64,000 bases of DNA from Macrothele yani (lineage: Eukaryota > Arthropoda > Arachnida > Araneae > Macrothelidae): the NCBI GenBank assembly GCA_039090855.1, contig CM077013.1, positions 136,483,240 to 136,547,239 of the forward strand, read 5' to 3'. A program made the translations under genes and the position numbers. Below the pieces are notes generated by a model. The model did no database searches. It was not told where the DNA came from and was given only the letters and a program-made list of their open reading frames with translations. This document shows, in pieces, positions 22,330 to 33,423 of the stretch (its first letter is position 1; the number at the start of each line of letters is the position of its first letter).

Positions 22330-22560
22330 TGCAAACACGACGAACTTTTGTCTCGCCCCGGTACAAAGATATTGAAGGAGAATAGAGTGGCAAAAAGCTT
22401 GCTACTTCCGGCATACATTGAAAACCGCCATTGTAGGGAGTAACTACTGTGTTGACGTGTTTCCGCGAGTATTTCAGTTCTAAAGTGTATGCAACAAGAA
22501 ATGTTCCTCTGTTTAGTAATTTTCTTTCTATATTTTATATTCTTCTACCCTATGTATAGG
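22330..22560. repeat. Unclassified interspersed repeat, copy 2
   Basis: The block with AAGATATTGAAGGAGAATAG, GCTACTTCCGGCAT, TGTTGACGTGTTTCCGC and GTATTTCAGTTCTAAA matches 23325-23440 in the same order and orientation. No reading frame is conserved between copies. Confidence 0.75.
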
Positions 22561-23089
22561 GCCGTTCGCGATATGACCTCGTATTTTCCTGCGTACTAGT
22601 CTTATTTGCTTTTTCTCGGATGTGAGCACTTGCTAATTACAGTTTGATCTAGAAAGCTCTCGAGTGGTGCACGAACATTCTTTCTACGTAATTTCAGCAG
22701 TACATTATGAATTGAATCAAGCATTCTTGCTTTCCAAGAATGCATCTGTTCACTGCCAACTTCCCCCATTCATAGATGGCGCAGCACGTTCAATTTATCT
22801 CCAACGTTTCAGAACCGCTAGCATTACGTTTGCCACTCTATGCTACTCCTAGGTCTTTGCCAAATGCAGGTTCAGCTTTCTTTCTATTAAGAGCTCATTT
22901 ATAAATGAAATAAGATCCATAATTAATCATTTTATTACTCAGGAATACAGAAAGCAAGGGAAGACGGTTCCAGAACTTTGACAATCCAAATACGTACGCT
23001 CTAAAATTTGAAATTAATAATACACTCCCAAAAAATTCATGCAAAAATCCACTTCCAAAAATTGTACACAAAACACGAAGCTTTTACAC
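22561..23089. other. Unassigned sequence between two repeat copies
   Basis: No gene or element motif is seen on either strand. Confidence 0.35.
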
Positions 23090-23530
23090 AGTAGGTGAAG
23101 AGTGGAGGGTGCTGCAAAAACAATGACGTAACACACGAGGAAGGATATACATATATTAGCCTACTCCAGCCAAGACATTCTAGAAAGTACAAGGCCATGA
23201 CATTAGAGAGATGTGTTTGCTCTTTTAGTGACGTCACGCGGGGAACAAGGCTACCGTTTGTTTTCCAACGCTGTCGTGTATGACACCAAATACGAAACCG
23301 ACGTTTCAGACCGTGTAACACAAAGATATTGAAGGAGAATAGACTGGTAAAGAGCATGCTACTTCCGGCATCATAGAAAGCCGTCATTGAAGGAAGCAGT
23401 GTGTTGACGTGTTTCCGCAAGTATTTCAGTTCTAAATCTTTAAGAATTTGATCTGTATTTAAGATTAAGTGTATGAGACACGAAATTTTCCTGCTTAATA
23501 ATTTTTCTTCTTTTTTTTATTTCTGTTCTC
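23090..23530. repeat. Unclassified interspersed repeat, copy 3 (longest)
   Basis: The left half (23180-23310) matches 19318-19450 and the right half (23325-23440) matches 22360-22480, so this copy ties both fragments into one family of at least 400 bp. No terminal repeats, poly(A) or coding motif are visible. Confidence 0.7.
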
Positions 23531-24540
23531 TGTGCATGCAGTGATGTATTCAGGCATCTTCTCCAGGATGCTTACCCCCCCCGAAGATTCATGACCCCCC
23601 CCCGCCTCCTAAGGATTTTGGGCGATCTCCCCTTATATTTAGTCTAATTGTGATCGTTTATAGCTGAATATTTGGAGAAATAAATTAAAAAAAAGACTTA
23701 AGAAAATGAAGGAAAATATTATAATAAAAAAACATCCACATGGCCTTCAAAATTTCTATCATCCTTTAATAAAACATTTAACAGTCCTCGTTGGATTGGC
23801 AATTTTTCAAGCACTGACAACTCGGACTACTTCCACAATAAAATCTTAATTCCACTGAGTAGAGATGTTTAAACTGCAATACATCTGCATATTTTGGAAG
23901 CTGACATTCAGCTTTGTTTCAGTCTTCCGGATGCCCATATTCCATGTATAGGGTTAAGCCTCAGTGTACCTAATGAGACGTTAAAGCTTCCAACATAGCA
24001 AAAGATTTGCTACCTAATTTTTAACAATAGCAAATTGTTAGAAATTTATCCCATAAAAAAGGGTTTTTTTCCTTGAGGTAAGAGGTTTACACTCTGTGAC
24101 AAAAAGAACAAAAAAATCGAAGCACCTTAAAATAGCATCCAAACAGTTGGTATTTTATTTACTGTTATGTGCTAATTCCAAATAATCTAAAGGGTTTGAA
24201 ACCAAATGGCAGGAGAATGGTTTACGTCATATATTTTCAGATAACACTGTAACGATTCCTTAATCATCAGAAATACGCTTGTAGTAAGGTGAGGACATGT
24301 TCACCACTCCTAATGTTACGAAGGGCATTTTTTCCAGCACAGCTTCATTTTACTAGCAACCTCAATATTTTACACCACCCCGTGGTGAAATCCATGGTGC
24401 ATTACTGAATTAAAGGAAAGGTATAACATGTTTACATTTCCAGGAAATATGTGTACATTCCTTGGAATTTGCATTTGCGATACACGAGCATAAGAACATT
24501 TTTATGCTTTATTTAAAAATTTTATATGTATTAATGTATA
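23531..24540. other. Unassigned AT-rich sequence
   Basis: C-rich runs lie at about 23574-23610. Otherwise nothing is recognised. Confidence 0.35.
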
Positions 24541-24544
24541 TAAT

Positions 24545-24958
24545 ACATCATCATCATCATTGTGACCATTATCAATCCACTGCTGGACGAAGGTATCTCC
24601 AAGCATCTTCTCCAACGGTCTGTCTTGTGCCAGTCCCCTCCATGTTACTCCCGCATACTTTCAAATTTCATCCACACATCTCCCATGTGGTCTTCTTCTG
24701 GGTCTTTTCCTGTCCCTTGAAATCCAGCCTAAAATTTCGGCTGTTCATAAATGGTCTGTCCTTCAGGTAATATGACCATCCCATTGCTATTTCAGGGATT
24801 TAACTCTGCTCATGATGTCTTTCACTCTTGTCATTTTTCGGATCCACGAGTTCCTCGTCTTATCTCTCCTGGTTACACCAAGCATGCACCTCTCCATGCT
24901 GCTTTGAGTTGTCTGCAGCCTTTGTATGTCTCTTTTAGTTAAGGTTCACGTCTCCCCG
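24545..24958 (-). mobile_element. RTE LINE, 5'-truncated 3' end
   Basis: The left edge is the (CAT)n complement of the RTE tail. The minus strand then reads the C-terminal RTE protein (IDNG end, WRRL-type block, WIPRDRKRP equivalent, MLGVTR) up to the AETWTL region, where similarity stops near 24955. It carries frameshifts. The 5' truncation is typical of LINE insertion. Confidence 0.9.
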
Positions 24959-25200
24959 GTGGTTACAAGTAGAATTATTTTATTGCACACATTTAAAGCT
25001 TACAGTCATATGAAAATACAATACACCAGGAGGAATCAGAACATATTAGTTGTAAAGTGATTCCGCCTATCAGATGTAAGAAAAGGAATAAAATATATAA
25101 ATGATATAAAGTCAAGTAAGATGGTTATAACAGAAGCGCCACTGTTGGCCGCATAGCTTAGGAATATAGTTTAATGATACGATTGAGATTCATTATGAAG
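24959..25200. other. Probable 3' flank of the LINE at 25200-26650
   Basis: This AT-rich stretch lies between the RTE tail and the minus-strand LINE remnant. It may be that LINE's 3' untranslated part, but no terminus is identified. Confidence 0.3.
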
Positions 25201-26650
25201 ATCAGGGTGATTTACAATGTAATTCTGCAAACAAGGAAAACTTTTTGATATTTTCCAGAGATCTGATGCTCTCTGGGAGATTATTCCATAGGATAATGGC
25301 TTCATACATTATGCTATTTAAACCATAACCAAATCTAACAGACGGTAGACATAATTTCCTGTTAGTAACAGATCTGGTGAAGACATCAGAGCCGTACCGT
25401 ACGGTGGCGCATGGTCTAAGGGATGGCTTCTGATCATTCGTCGGAAAGAAGTCCGGGTTCGAATCCCTGTGAGGCATGCATGTTGTGTTTGTCTTACGGC
25501 ACTGACTCTTGCCTTCCTTGGAACCAGTGGTCCTAAATTACGGACGGCCGACTGCTTGTAGCTCACGGTGGTCGTTAAATCTCCAATAATAAAAAAAAGA
25601 TAATATAAGCCAGATATCTGATGTCAGATTAAAAAATAGGCAATTTAAGATGCATTATTCTAAAAAACATTATACCTAGTTTCAAGGTAAAAACTTTATG
25701 AATTTTTGGAATATTTAGTTTCAGAAATAATGGTTTTGAATAAGACATATAATTAATCTGTGCTCAGCATATAGCGAACAGATTTCTTCTGTAATTTGAG
25801 CAAGCATAACATGTTGTTTGCACTTACATTTGAATACCAGGATTCCAGACAACAGGAGAGATGGGTATAAATAAAAGCACAGTGAAATTTTTTAGTACAT
25901 TGATAGGGAACAAATGCTTAATTTTACTAAGTAAGCCAACCTGTAAGGAAACTTTAAAAAAAACTGAACATGAGTATTCCAGTTAAAGAATTCGTCAAAC
26001 CATACGCCTAGATACTGAACTTTGTCTACAATTTTAAGTGGCATATTATTAATTCTGACTGGAGATTTATTTACGTCATCTTTTTTATGAACATTTCGGA
26101 AATATACAGACTTGGTGTTTTAAATATTAAGTGATAATTTGTTACAGCATAACCAATCAGATAAATTTGAAATACCATTATTGAGCATTTACCTATAACT
26201 TATGCAAATTATGACATTTTTGAAAAATGACAGTGTCAGCAGCGTATAACAAAGCATGAGTTGATTGTAGGCACATAGCAAGGTCATTAATATAACAAGA
26301 AGAGTAACGGTTTTAATACCGAACCTTGAGGCACTCCAGATGAATTGCAAATCAGATTTTATGTTACTTACATAGACATAACTCTTTGCCATTAGAGAGG
26401 TAGCTCATTTAGAGGGAAATTATGTTTCCACGAAAACCGTATTTTTTTAATTTATGTAACAGAATATCACGATTTACCGTGTAGAAAGCTTTTTGGAAAT
26501 CAACAAAAACACAAAGTATAACAATTCTCATCTAGTACTTCGGAAATGAAGTTTGACAACTTAGCAATAGCCGTTTCGGTAGATCTGTTTCTTTGGAAAC
26601 CGAATTGATCCAAAGAGAGTAAGTACACCAGATAGTCAGGAAAAGCAACA
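25200..26650 (-). pseudogene. CR1/Jockey-type LINE reverse transcriptase remnant
   Basis: Reading the minus strand in broken frames gives, in order: QFGFQRNRSTET near 26600; FVFVDFQKAF with TVNRDILLHKLKKYG near 26450-26510; SYLSNGK near 26400; a PQGSVL-type segment (SASRFGIKT) with ILMTLLCAYN near 26290-26340; and near 25260-25330 the end motif ILWNNLPESIRSLENIKKFS. This is the order of non-LTR reverse transcriptases whose protein ends in a WNxLP motif, the CR1/Jockey group and not RTE. Many stops show an old copy. A SINE (25394-25601) splits it. Confidence 0.75.
25394..25601 (+). mobile_element. tRNA-derived SINE in the LINE remnant
   Basis: A box GGTGGCGCATGGTCTAAG, B box GGTTCGAATCC, body TTGTGTTTGTCTTACGGCAC and end GGTCGTTAAATCTCCAAT with A-rich tail. 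The CGACTGCTTATAGC block is partly deleted. It lies antisense within the LINE protein. Confidence 0.9.
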
Positions 26651-26793
26651 TCAGCAGTTATGCTGTAAGCATTTGAAGATATATTTATTTACAGAGATAT
26701 GTGAAGAAAGAAATGTCCTATCCCATTTCAACAGATTTTCGTACGATCATCAGTTTTTCTGTGATGGGATCAAGCATGAAATCCGTCATTCTT
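26651..26793 (-). promoter_or_regulatory. Probable 3' UTR and poly(A) signal of the ELOVL-like gene
   Basis: Downstream of the stop codon on the minus strand, an AATAAA hexamer occurs within AAATAAATATATC at about 26679-26697, roughly 100 bases past the TAA. This would serve as the polyadenylation signal for the exon at 26794-26976. A chance hexamer in AT-rich DNA cannot be excluded. Confidence 0.4.
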
Positions 26794-26976
26794 TTATTTT
26801 TCTTTCTCCTTGTGTGCAGCCTCTTTAGGCAGAAACGTTCTTATGTAGAAATTCCCGAACATTACTAAAAATAGTGTTGCTAAGACACAAGTCATGTAGA
26901 AAGACGTTTTACCGGCAGAGCACCCCAGAAGCGGCATCAGAATGACTTGTAATGAGATGATAACTATAAACTGGCT
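26794..26976 (-). CDS. Last exon of an ELOVL-type very-long-chain fatty acid elongase
   Basis: Sixty codons then TAA, preceded on the minus strand by a good 3' splice site (pyrimidine-rich CTTTACTCCTTTATTGCAG). The peptide starts SQFIVIISLQVIL, has GC 18 residues after the QF pair, a hydrophobic helix (MTCVLATLFLVMF), then GNFYIRTF and a lysine-rich end (KEAAHKEKEK). The spacing QF-Cys-NFYIRT and the basic tail match the C-terminus of ELOVL4-type enzymes. These are multi-pass ER proteins that condense malonyl-CoA with acyl-CoA in fatty-acid elongation. The catalytic HxxHH box lies in earlier exons, which I could not find upstream (towards higher coordinates). They may lie beyond the window or the gene may be broken. 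The open frame continues 20 codons into the intron (to 27036), but the splice site makes 26976 the likelier start. Confidence 0.72.
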   Translation of the reverse strand, partial: SQFIVIISLQVILMPLLGCSAGKTSFYMTCVLATLFLVMFGNFYIRTFLPKEAAHKEKEK

Positions 26977-27036
26977 CTGCAATAAAGGAGTAAAGATGAC
27001 TGTCAATGACATAAATATTAACCAAGAGTTCTTCAT

Positions 27037-27274
27037 ACATTAAAAGTTCGAATTTATGAAAAGAGTACAATTATGGAAATAAATAGACTGGTAGCAAAGC
27101 ATACTGGTACAAAAAAAATTCGTTTAAGTTACATTCATTCGTAAATTCACAGAGCAAGAGAATCAGAGGTAATCTCCCATAGAGACTCATGGCAACAATT
27201 TGGCCCCGAAGATCTCCATAGGGAACAGCGCGTCAGGGGACGGACATGGAACTAAAACGTCGAGCCGTAACCGC

Positions 27275-27305
<31 letters not shown>

Positions 27306-28890
27306 CATCAAGAGTTCACAAAACTGTGCCTATCTCTTCGTACTTGTGAAACATGTCGTTTTTCTTTATCATCAATCTCTCCGCTCTCCTGCTACCACAC
27401 CAAGTATCCTCTCTGCTGGCGCGGCCTTACGGTCGATTTTTAGGAATCGCATCGTGTCTCGACTACGCCTGGAGAACTTCGCTGCTTCCACCCCTCAATC
27501 TCAAGCCTCTTTCCGGTCTACCTGGGCGCAGGGGACCGGTTGGTTTGAAATCACTGGATCTTCCATTCATCTTTCTTTCTAATTTTTTGTTTTTTTCCAG
27601 CTTCGAAGATCTGAATGCATCAGTCGAGATTTTGTGTTCTCTCTTCCTGGTGCTTCGTCACAGCGTCTACTAAGTGTTTGTCATGTAACTGCTTATGATT
27701 TGTATTGTAGGGGTTTTCTGCAGTTTTTGTGTAATTCGTGTGCATGTACCGTGTTGTATTTGTTTCTTCGTTGCACCTGTCCTTAATACTTATTCTTCAC
27801 TCATGTACAGGCTTTTGCTGCCTGTACCTTCATTGAGTTGCGCACCGTGTATTTGTTCTCTAGGAGCAATATGAGAGGTATTGCCCTGCGATACTTTGTT
27901 CTTTCTGTTTTTTCTTGCTGCATTGTGTTGTATCTTTTAATTTATACCTTATTTCTGTCTTGCATTTTCACATTCTTTGACGTCATGTATTTTTTGCTCG
28001 TCCCATGTCATTGTTTTTTTTGGACCGATGCAATACTGCACGGCTTGCTGTTTGTATTTTGTGTTTCCTTGTGTTTCACTTGGGGAGTTTGCCCAAGTTT
28101 CCACTATGTTCTGTAATACTTATCATGCTTTTGTCACATATCGTATGGTTTCCTCGATTGTGGAAACTTCTGTACCTTTATCGTAGTATATGCTTTTGTT
28201 GTGTTTTACATGTTCCCTTCCTTTTGTGCACTGCGTTGTACAGCCATGTTCTTGTAAATATATTTACCTGTTGTTTTGTGCTCTGCTTTCACTCTGCACG
28301 TCATCACATGCTTTATTAATTAATCATTACTTTTGCTTGTGCATCATCTTCCTCAAGCATATATTGTTCCTTATTAATGATTTTAACATTTTGTCATCCT
28401 TAGTTGACTGCCGTATCACATTCACCTGTAATATTTCATCAGTATCGCTCATTGATTTGTTGTTTATTTTGCCATATGTGGTACGCCTGTATTCCTTATG
28501 TTTTTGCCAATAAAATATGGTTTTGAAATACTGATATAGGCGTTGGTACTGTATCACGTGACAAACGCCATCGTAGTTTGATGTCAGACCACTGGGGCGC
28601 TGTCAGAAACACGAAAGTTGGGCCTCTGTCTCTCCTCTTCGGTGCGTAGATCAGATCAGATCATGTGTAGAGGATTTTAGGAAGGAGTGTCTGACCCCAG
28701 GTCTTAAACAACCCTTAGAAATAGGAAGCAGGATATTTGGCTAGAGTGCCCGATAGGAAAGTGACACGGAAGCGAAGTAGAAAGGGGGAGGAAGACGCCC
28801 TTATTTATTACCGGGGGCAGTAACCGTGGTCCGACGGCTTAACATGCCCATCCGACGCACGGCGGATATTTAGTGAATCGAGCGTTCGTA
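27037..28890. other. T-rich unassigned region ending in an AATAAA
   Basis: A T-run (27281-27305) begins a long stretch of T-rich plus-strand sequence with several overlapping open frames (27353-27673, 27838-28116, 28005-28319, 28190-28513) rich in Phe, Leu, Cys and Val. These look like compositional artefacts. GCCAATAAAATATGG at about 28506 resembles a poly(A) signal at the end of an untranslated region, so this may be the 3' part of a retroelement or transcript. No motif identifies it. If the ELOVL-like exon is real, part of this is its intron. Confidence 0.3.
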
Positions 28891-28958
28891 TCTTCCTGGG
28901 ATCGAACCTGAGGTCCTTTCTGTGACAGTCACGAACGTTGCCCACTAGAATTACGGTT
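28891..28958 (-). pseudogene. tRNA-Asp-like sequence (pseudogene or SINE head)
   Basis: On the minus strand a B box GGTTCGATCCC (28898-28908) and an upstream TCTAGTGGGCAACG A-box-like stretch flank CTGTCACAGAA. This resembles the anticodon arm of tRNA-Asp(GTC). The acceptor stem is not complementary, so it is not a functional tRNA. Confidence 0.5.
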
Positions 28959-28984
28959 GGAAAGCGTAAAAAAGGACAGTTCCG
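28955..28984. repeat. Inverted partner of the array terminus at 30503
   Basis: TACGGTTGGAAAGCGTAAAA is the reverse complement of the start of the array at 30503-30525. The two bracket a 1.5-kb stretch that contains the Ginger-like element. Confidence 0.7.
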
Positions 28985-29177
28985 CGCAACTTAGAGTTTT
29001 ACGGGAGCTCCTACTGCTCAAAGAAATTAACCAGGCTTTGTCCTCTTTGGGTGGTGGGGGTTAGTCTATGTCAGAGAATTTTACTTGTAGATAATGTTAG
29101 TGCATGATTCATAGATAGCCCATCCCGTTATTTATTGAATGATTTTAACAGGAGTTCGAGCTAAAGGGTTGCTAGTG

Positions 29178-30324
29178 TATATGTTACCGCTAAAGCTCGA
29201 AAGCCGTTAATGTGCACATTACCTAGCTAATCTGCAGATTAACTGATTTGCTCCGTTAACGTGCGGAATCAAGAGTTTTCCGCATTTTACCTAGGTAATG
29301 TGCACATTAACGGCTTCCGTATCGTTAAAGTTCAAAAGTTTGTTTTTCTCATTTCCTTTCCCTACACCTTCCCCCTCTCCCTCCACTTTTAGTTTCGTTT
29401 CGCCAGCGTCTAGTCTCGCCGGTTGTTTTTATTTCTCATAATTGGCGTCGGCTGCCAGTGCGTAGCATAGCTAATTCTGTTTTCAGCAAAGAAAATGTTA
29501 GCAGTTTCTAATGCAAAGCACCCAAATGTCGATGAAGGTGTCACTGTGAGAATTAAAGTACCCGAAGTAGACAGAGCAAAAACTGATGCCCGCTCGATTT
29601 TAGCTGTGGTTCTTAGTAAAACAGAGGATGGCTTTTATAAACTTGGTACTAAAACGGGTATTTTAAAACAATTGTATGCAAAATCTGAATTCGGTGTTTG
29701 CAAAGAGAGATTTTTAACGAAAGAAGATGTCCCTGCTGTAGAAATATCTTTACGCCAAACAGCAATAAAACAATCCCTTGGTACTGGGCAGGGTTTCAGA
29801 AAATGTGACTGCAAGTCTAAATAATGTACCACAAATAGGTGTGCTTGTCGCAAAAACCAATTGCTATGTAATTCAAAGTGTCACCAATCTTGAGATTGCA
29901 CTAATAAGTAACGTAATTTTATCATATGTTTTGCAAATTCATTTCCTTAATTATAATAATATTTTAAACCGTTTGATTCTTTCTGTTATAGATTTTTAAT
30001 TGATTGATGATTGATTCTATCAACTAATTTGTTGATTGTTTGATTGTATTAACTTGATTCTTTATATAACGAAAAATAAATAAATAACATTATGTTAATT
30101 TAAGCGTACAGAAACGTTGCTGTTGTTCCAGCAAAGATCTTATTTTCACTTTAACGAGTGCCTAGTAGGTAATGTGCAGATTATCTAGGTAATTTGCCGA
30201 TTACCTAGGTAATTTGAGCAATGAAACAATTTTCTGCACTTGAACAGATCACCCTAGTTAATCTGCACATTACCTAGATAATCTGTAGAATAAAATGATT
30301 TCTGCACTTTAGCGGTAACATATA
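29178..30324 (+). mobile_element. Ginger-like DNA transposon, internally deleted
   Basis: Inverted ends start TATATGTTACCGCTAAAG on both sides, flanked by TAGTG (29173-29177 and 30325-30329). Subterminal TAGGTAATGTGCA and AATCTGCACATTA repeats occur in several orientations at 29205-29310 and 30160-30300, including a hairpin around 29206-29312. Inside is only the C-terminal part of a transposase. Ginger elements are DNA transposons with a retroviral-integrase-like DDE enzyme and short, about 4-5 bp, target duplications, which fits. Confidence 0.7.
29495..29929 (+). pseudogene. C-terminal part of a Ginger/KRBA2-like integrase transposase
   Basis: The frame from ATG 29495 reads a basic-acidic segment ending VRIKVPEVDRAKTDAR, then ILAVVLSKTEDGFYKLGTK and GILKQLYAKSEFGVC, then VEISLRQTAIKQS and GTGQGFRKCDCKSK. 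After a TAA at 29822-29824 the same frame continues CTTNRCACRKNQLLCNSKCH. The VPEVDR box, the YxIGTK-like box and the closing cysteine-rich CxC cluster are the signature end of integrase-type transposases annotated in animals as KRBA2- or SCAND3-like. The DDE catalytic core and zinc-binding N-terminus are missing, and the stop cuts the cysteine cluster, so this is a remnant. Confidence 0.75.
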
Positions 30325-30329
30325 TAGTG

Positions 30330-30502
30330 CCTCATTTATTCTCATTAAGCCTGTAGAAAGTATGATCTCTTGCTGGTCCGATGCTGCAAAGCAAAAAGTT
30401 CGAGGCTTGCGCTTTAAAACTCCTCCTATTTTTAGCATTGAAATAGAGGACTACGTAGAGCATAGTGATTTCTGTGGTCATTTCAAAAGCTCGCTGCTAC
30501 CC
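30330..30502. other. Unassigned flank between the Ginger-like element and the tandem array
   Basis: No motif is recognised. Confidence 0.3.
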
Positions 30503-32855
30503 ATTTTTTACGCTTTCCAACCGTAGGTATAAGAAGCGTATATGGTCCAGCTTTGTCCGTCTGTCTGTCTGTCTATCCGTCGGTCCATCCGCACAATAAC
30601 TCACGCAAAATTTTTTCGATTTCGATGAAATTTTATTATGTGTTAGGGAATCAGCTGGGGACAAAACCTATTGAAAACGGGCGAAATGGGGTCAAAGGTC
30701 AGGACATAGGAGTGGGATCCATTCCATTGCCCTTATTCCGTCATAACTTGCGTAAAAATGATGCGATTTCGATAAAATTTCAATATGTGGTAGAGGACCA
30801 CCTGGGGACGCACCCTATTGAAAATGGGCGAAATGGTGTCAAAGGTCACATAGGAGCGGGAACCATACCATTGCCCTTATGCGTCATAACTTGCGTAAAA
30901 AATGGTTCGATTTCGATGAAATTTTAGTATATGGTAGGGGACCACCTGGGGACGAACCCTATTGAAAATGGGTGAAATGGGGTCAAAGGACAGGACATAG
31001 GAGCGGGATCTATTCCATCGCCCTTATGCGTCATAACTTACGTAAAAATGCTTTGATTGCTGCAAAACTTCATCATGTTGTTCCGGAGGTATACTGAACC
31101 GGTTCCGTTGAATATCACCGAAATGGGGTCAAAGGTCAGGACACAGGCCTGAAATTCATTCCACAGTCATTATCACCATAACTTGTCTGAAAATGCTTCT
31201 ATTGCAACAAAACTTTAGTATGTTGTTCCGGAGGTATACTGAACCAATTCTATTTAATAAAATTAAAATGGGGTCAAAGGTCAGGGCACAGGAGCGAAAT
31301 TTATTCCACAGCCATTATCCCCATAACTTGACTAAAAATGCTTCTATTGCGATAAAACTTTAGTATGTTGTTCCGGAGGTACACTGAACCAGTTCTGTTG
31401 AATATCATCGAAATGGGGACAAAGGACAGGGCACAGGAGCGAGGTTTATTTCACAGCCATTATTCTCATAACTTGAGAAATGATTTCTGCTATGTTGGAA
31501 AGCGTAGCATAATCAATGCATTGCATGATTTTACTAACTTGTTCACGCTTTCCAACCGTAGGCTGAAGAAGCGTATATGCTCCAGCTTTGTCCGTCTGTC
31601 GGTCCGCATGATAACTCGCGTAAAAATGGTTCGATTTCGATGAAATTTTAGTATGCGGTTGGTGACCACCTGTGGACGAACCCCATTGAAAATGGGTGAA
31701 ATAGGGTCAAAGGTAAGGACATAGGAGCGGGATCCATTCCATTGCCCTTATGCGTCATAACTTGCGTAAAACTGGTTCGATTTCGATAGAATTTTAATAT
31801 GTGGTAAAGGAACACCTGGGCACGAACCCTATTTAAAATGTGCGAAATGGGGTCAAAGGTCACGTAGGAGCGGTAACCATTCCATTGCCCTTATGCGTCA
31901 TAACTTGCGTAAACTTGGTTCGATTTCGATGGAATTTTAGTATGTGATGGGGAACCACCTGGGGACGAACCCTATTGAAAATGGGTGAAGTGGGGGCAAA
32001 GGTCACGCCATAAGAGCAGGATCCATTCAATTGCCCTTATGCGTCATAACCTGCGTAAATGTAGTTCGATTTCGATGAAATTTTAGTATGTGGTAGGGGA
32101 CCACCGGGGGACAAACCCTATTGAAATTGGGCGAAATGGGGTCAAAGGTCAGGGCATAAAAGCGGGATCCATTCCATTGCCTTTATGCGTCATAACATGC
32201 TTAAATATGGTTCGATTTCGGTGAAATTTTAGTATGTGGTAGGGAACCACCTGGGCATGAACCCTATTGAAAATGGGCGAAATTTGGTCAAAGGTCACGC
32301 AGGACATAAGAGCGGGTTTTGTTCCATTGCCCTTATGCGTCATAACTTGCGTAAAAATTATTCGATTTCAATGACATTTTAGTATGTGGTAGGGGACCAC
32401 CTGGGGACGAAGCCTGTTGAAAATGGGGAAAATGAGATCAAACGTCAGGACATAGGAACGGGATCCATTCCATTGCCCTTTTGCATCATAACTTACGTAA
32501 AAATGTTTCGATTGCAACAAAATGTTATCATGTTCTTTCGGAAGTATATTGAACCGGTTCTGTTGAATATCATCTAAATGGGGTCAAATGTCAGCACATA
32601 GGAGCGAGATTTATTCCACAGCTGTTATCCTCATAACTTGACTAAAAATGCTTCTATTGCAACTACACTTCAGTATGTTGTTCCGGAGATATACGGAACC
32701 AGTTCTGTTGAATATAATCGAAATGGGGTCAAACATCAGGGCAGAGGAGCGAGATTTATTCAACAACCATTATCCTCATAACTTGAGCATTGATTTCTGG
32801 TATGTTCGAAAGCGTATCATAATCAATGCATTGCATGATCTTACTGACTTGTTAA
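30503..32855 (+). repeat. Head-to-tail dimer of a 1.0-1.3 kb unit with internal sub-repeats
   Basis: Unit A (about 30510-31545) and unit B (31546-32855) each start ACGCTTTCCAACCGTAGG, then GAAGCGTATATG and a GTCCGTCTGTC run, and each end AAGCGTA, AATCAATGCATTGCATGAT and ACTTGTT. Each contains sub-repeats of roughly 120-145 bp built around CGATTTCGATGAAATTTTAG, GACCACCTGGGGACGAACCC, AAAATGGGCGAAATGGGGTC and CCATTGCCCTTATGCGTCAT. Towards each unit's end the sub-repeats change to a second type (TATGTTGTTCCGGAGGTAT). Open frames are translations of the repeats. The inner start and end (CGCTTTCC and GGAAAGCG) are mutually inverted. Confidence 0.85.
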
Positions 32856-33099
32856 ATTATTATTTTGTTAAATAGAAAAAGTGTAAGACTTTACAAAACA
32901 GTAATCCGGGTCTTTATAAAGGTGTACATGGGACCTTACAAGATCTGCCAAGCGGCTTTTTCAAAGCACTAGAGCAACATCCAGACTAAAACTGTAAAAC
33001 GTAAATCGAACAAGAGGTTAAAAATAAAATAAAATAAAGTGATCAATAGTTGCGTAATATTACATAAACTTAACAGCTCGCGAAGTGCCTATGATAAAG
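32856..33099. other. Unassigned sequence
   Basis: No motif is seen. Confidence 0.3.
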
Positions 33100-33423
33100 T
33101 TATCTCACGTTAAGCTTCAAAACCACAGTCCATGCACGTGGTAGATCCATCGATACAAAATCACTGCGCCCGACTCTGTGAGATATAATTTCTATGGTCT
33201 CCCTTAGTAAGGTTCCCTTTTCTGTGGTGTACAGAGCAATATCCTTGATGTCGCTCCATAGCGGGGTTTTCTCGTTACTGAATAATTCTCTTGACAGCTC
33301 AGTCGCGAATTTCTCGTATTTGATATCCCTTTTATGTTCGTCGAGCCTTGTAGCAAAAGACCTTTTTGTCATTCCTGTGTATAACTTTTCGGATCCAACA
33401 GGGTATACTTCGGGGTGAAGCAC
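33100..33423 (-). pseudogene. Penelope-like element, GIY-YIG endonuclease fragment
   Basis: The minus-strand frame (107 residues) reads EKLYTGMTKRSFATRLDEHK near its start, a GIY-YIG core (LYTG, then R and EH ligands). It continues with WSDIKDIALYTTEK, LLRETIEI with the catalytic Glu, and DFVSMDLPRAWTVVL, which fits the closing LPxAW box of Penelope-like endonucleases. These enzymes nick the target for TERT-related retroelements. No reverse transcriptase is attached upstream (higher coordinates); the LTR element begins 150 bp away. The Cys that normally precedes the GIY core is not seen in frame. Confidence 0.7.

Noticed and set aside
27838..28513. Hydrophobic plus-strand frames as membrane proteins
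   Set aside because: T-rich composition makes Phe/Leu/Val/Cys frames in all three phases; no signal of a family or start context.
30553..32875. Array at 30.5-32.9 kb as a CRISPR or phage-like array
   Set aside because: Units of about 130 bp have no spacer-repeat alternation, and the host is eukaryotic.
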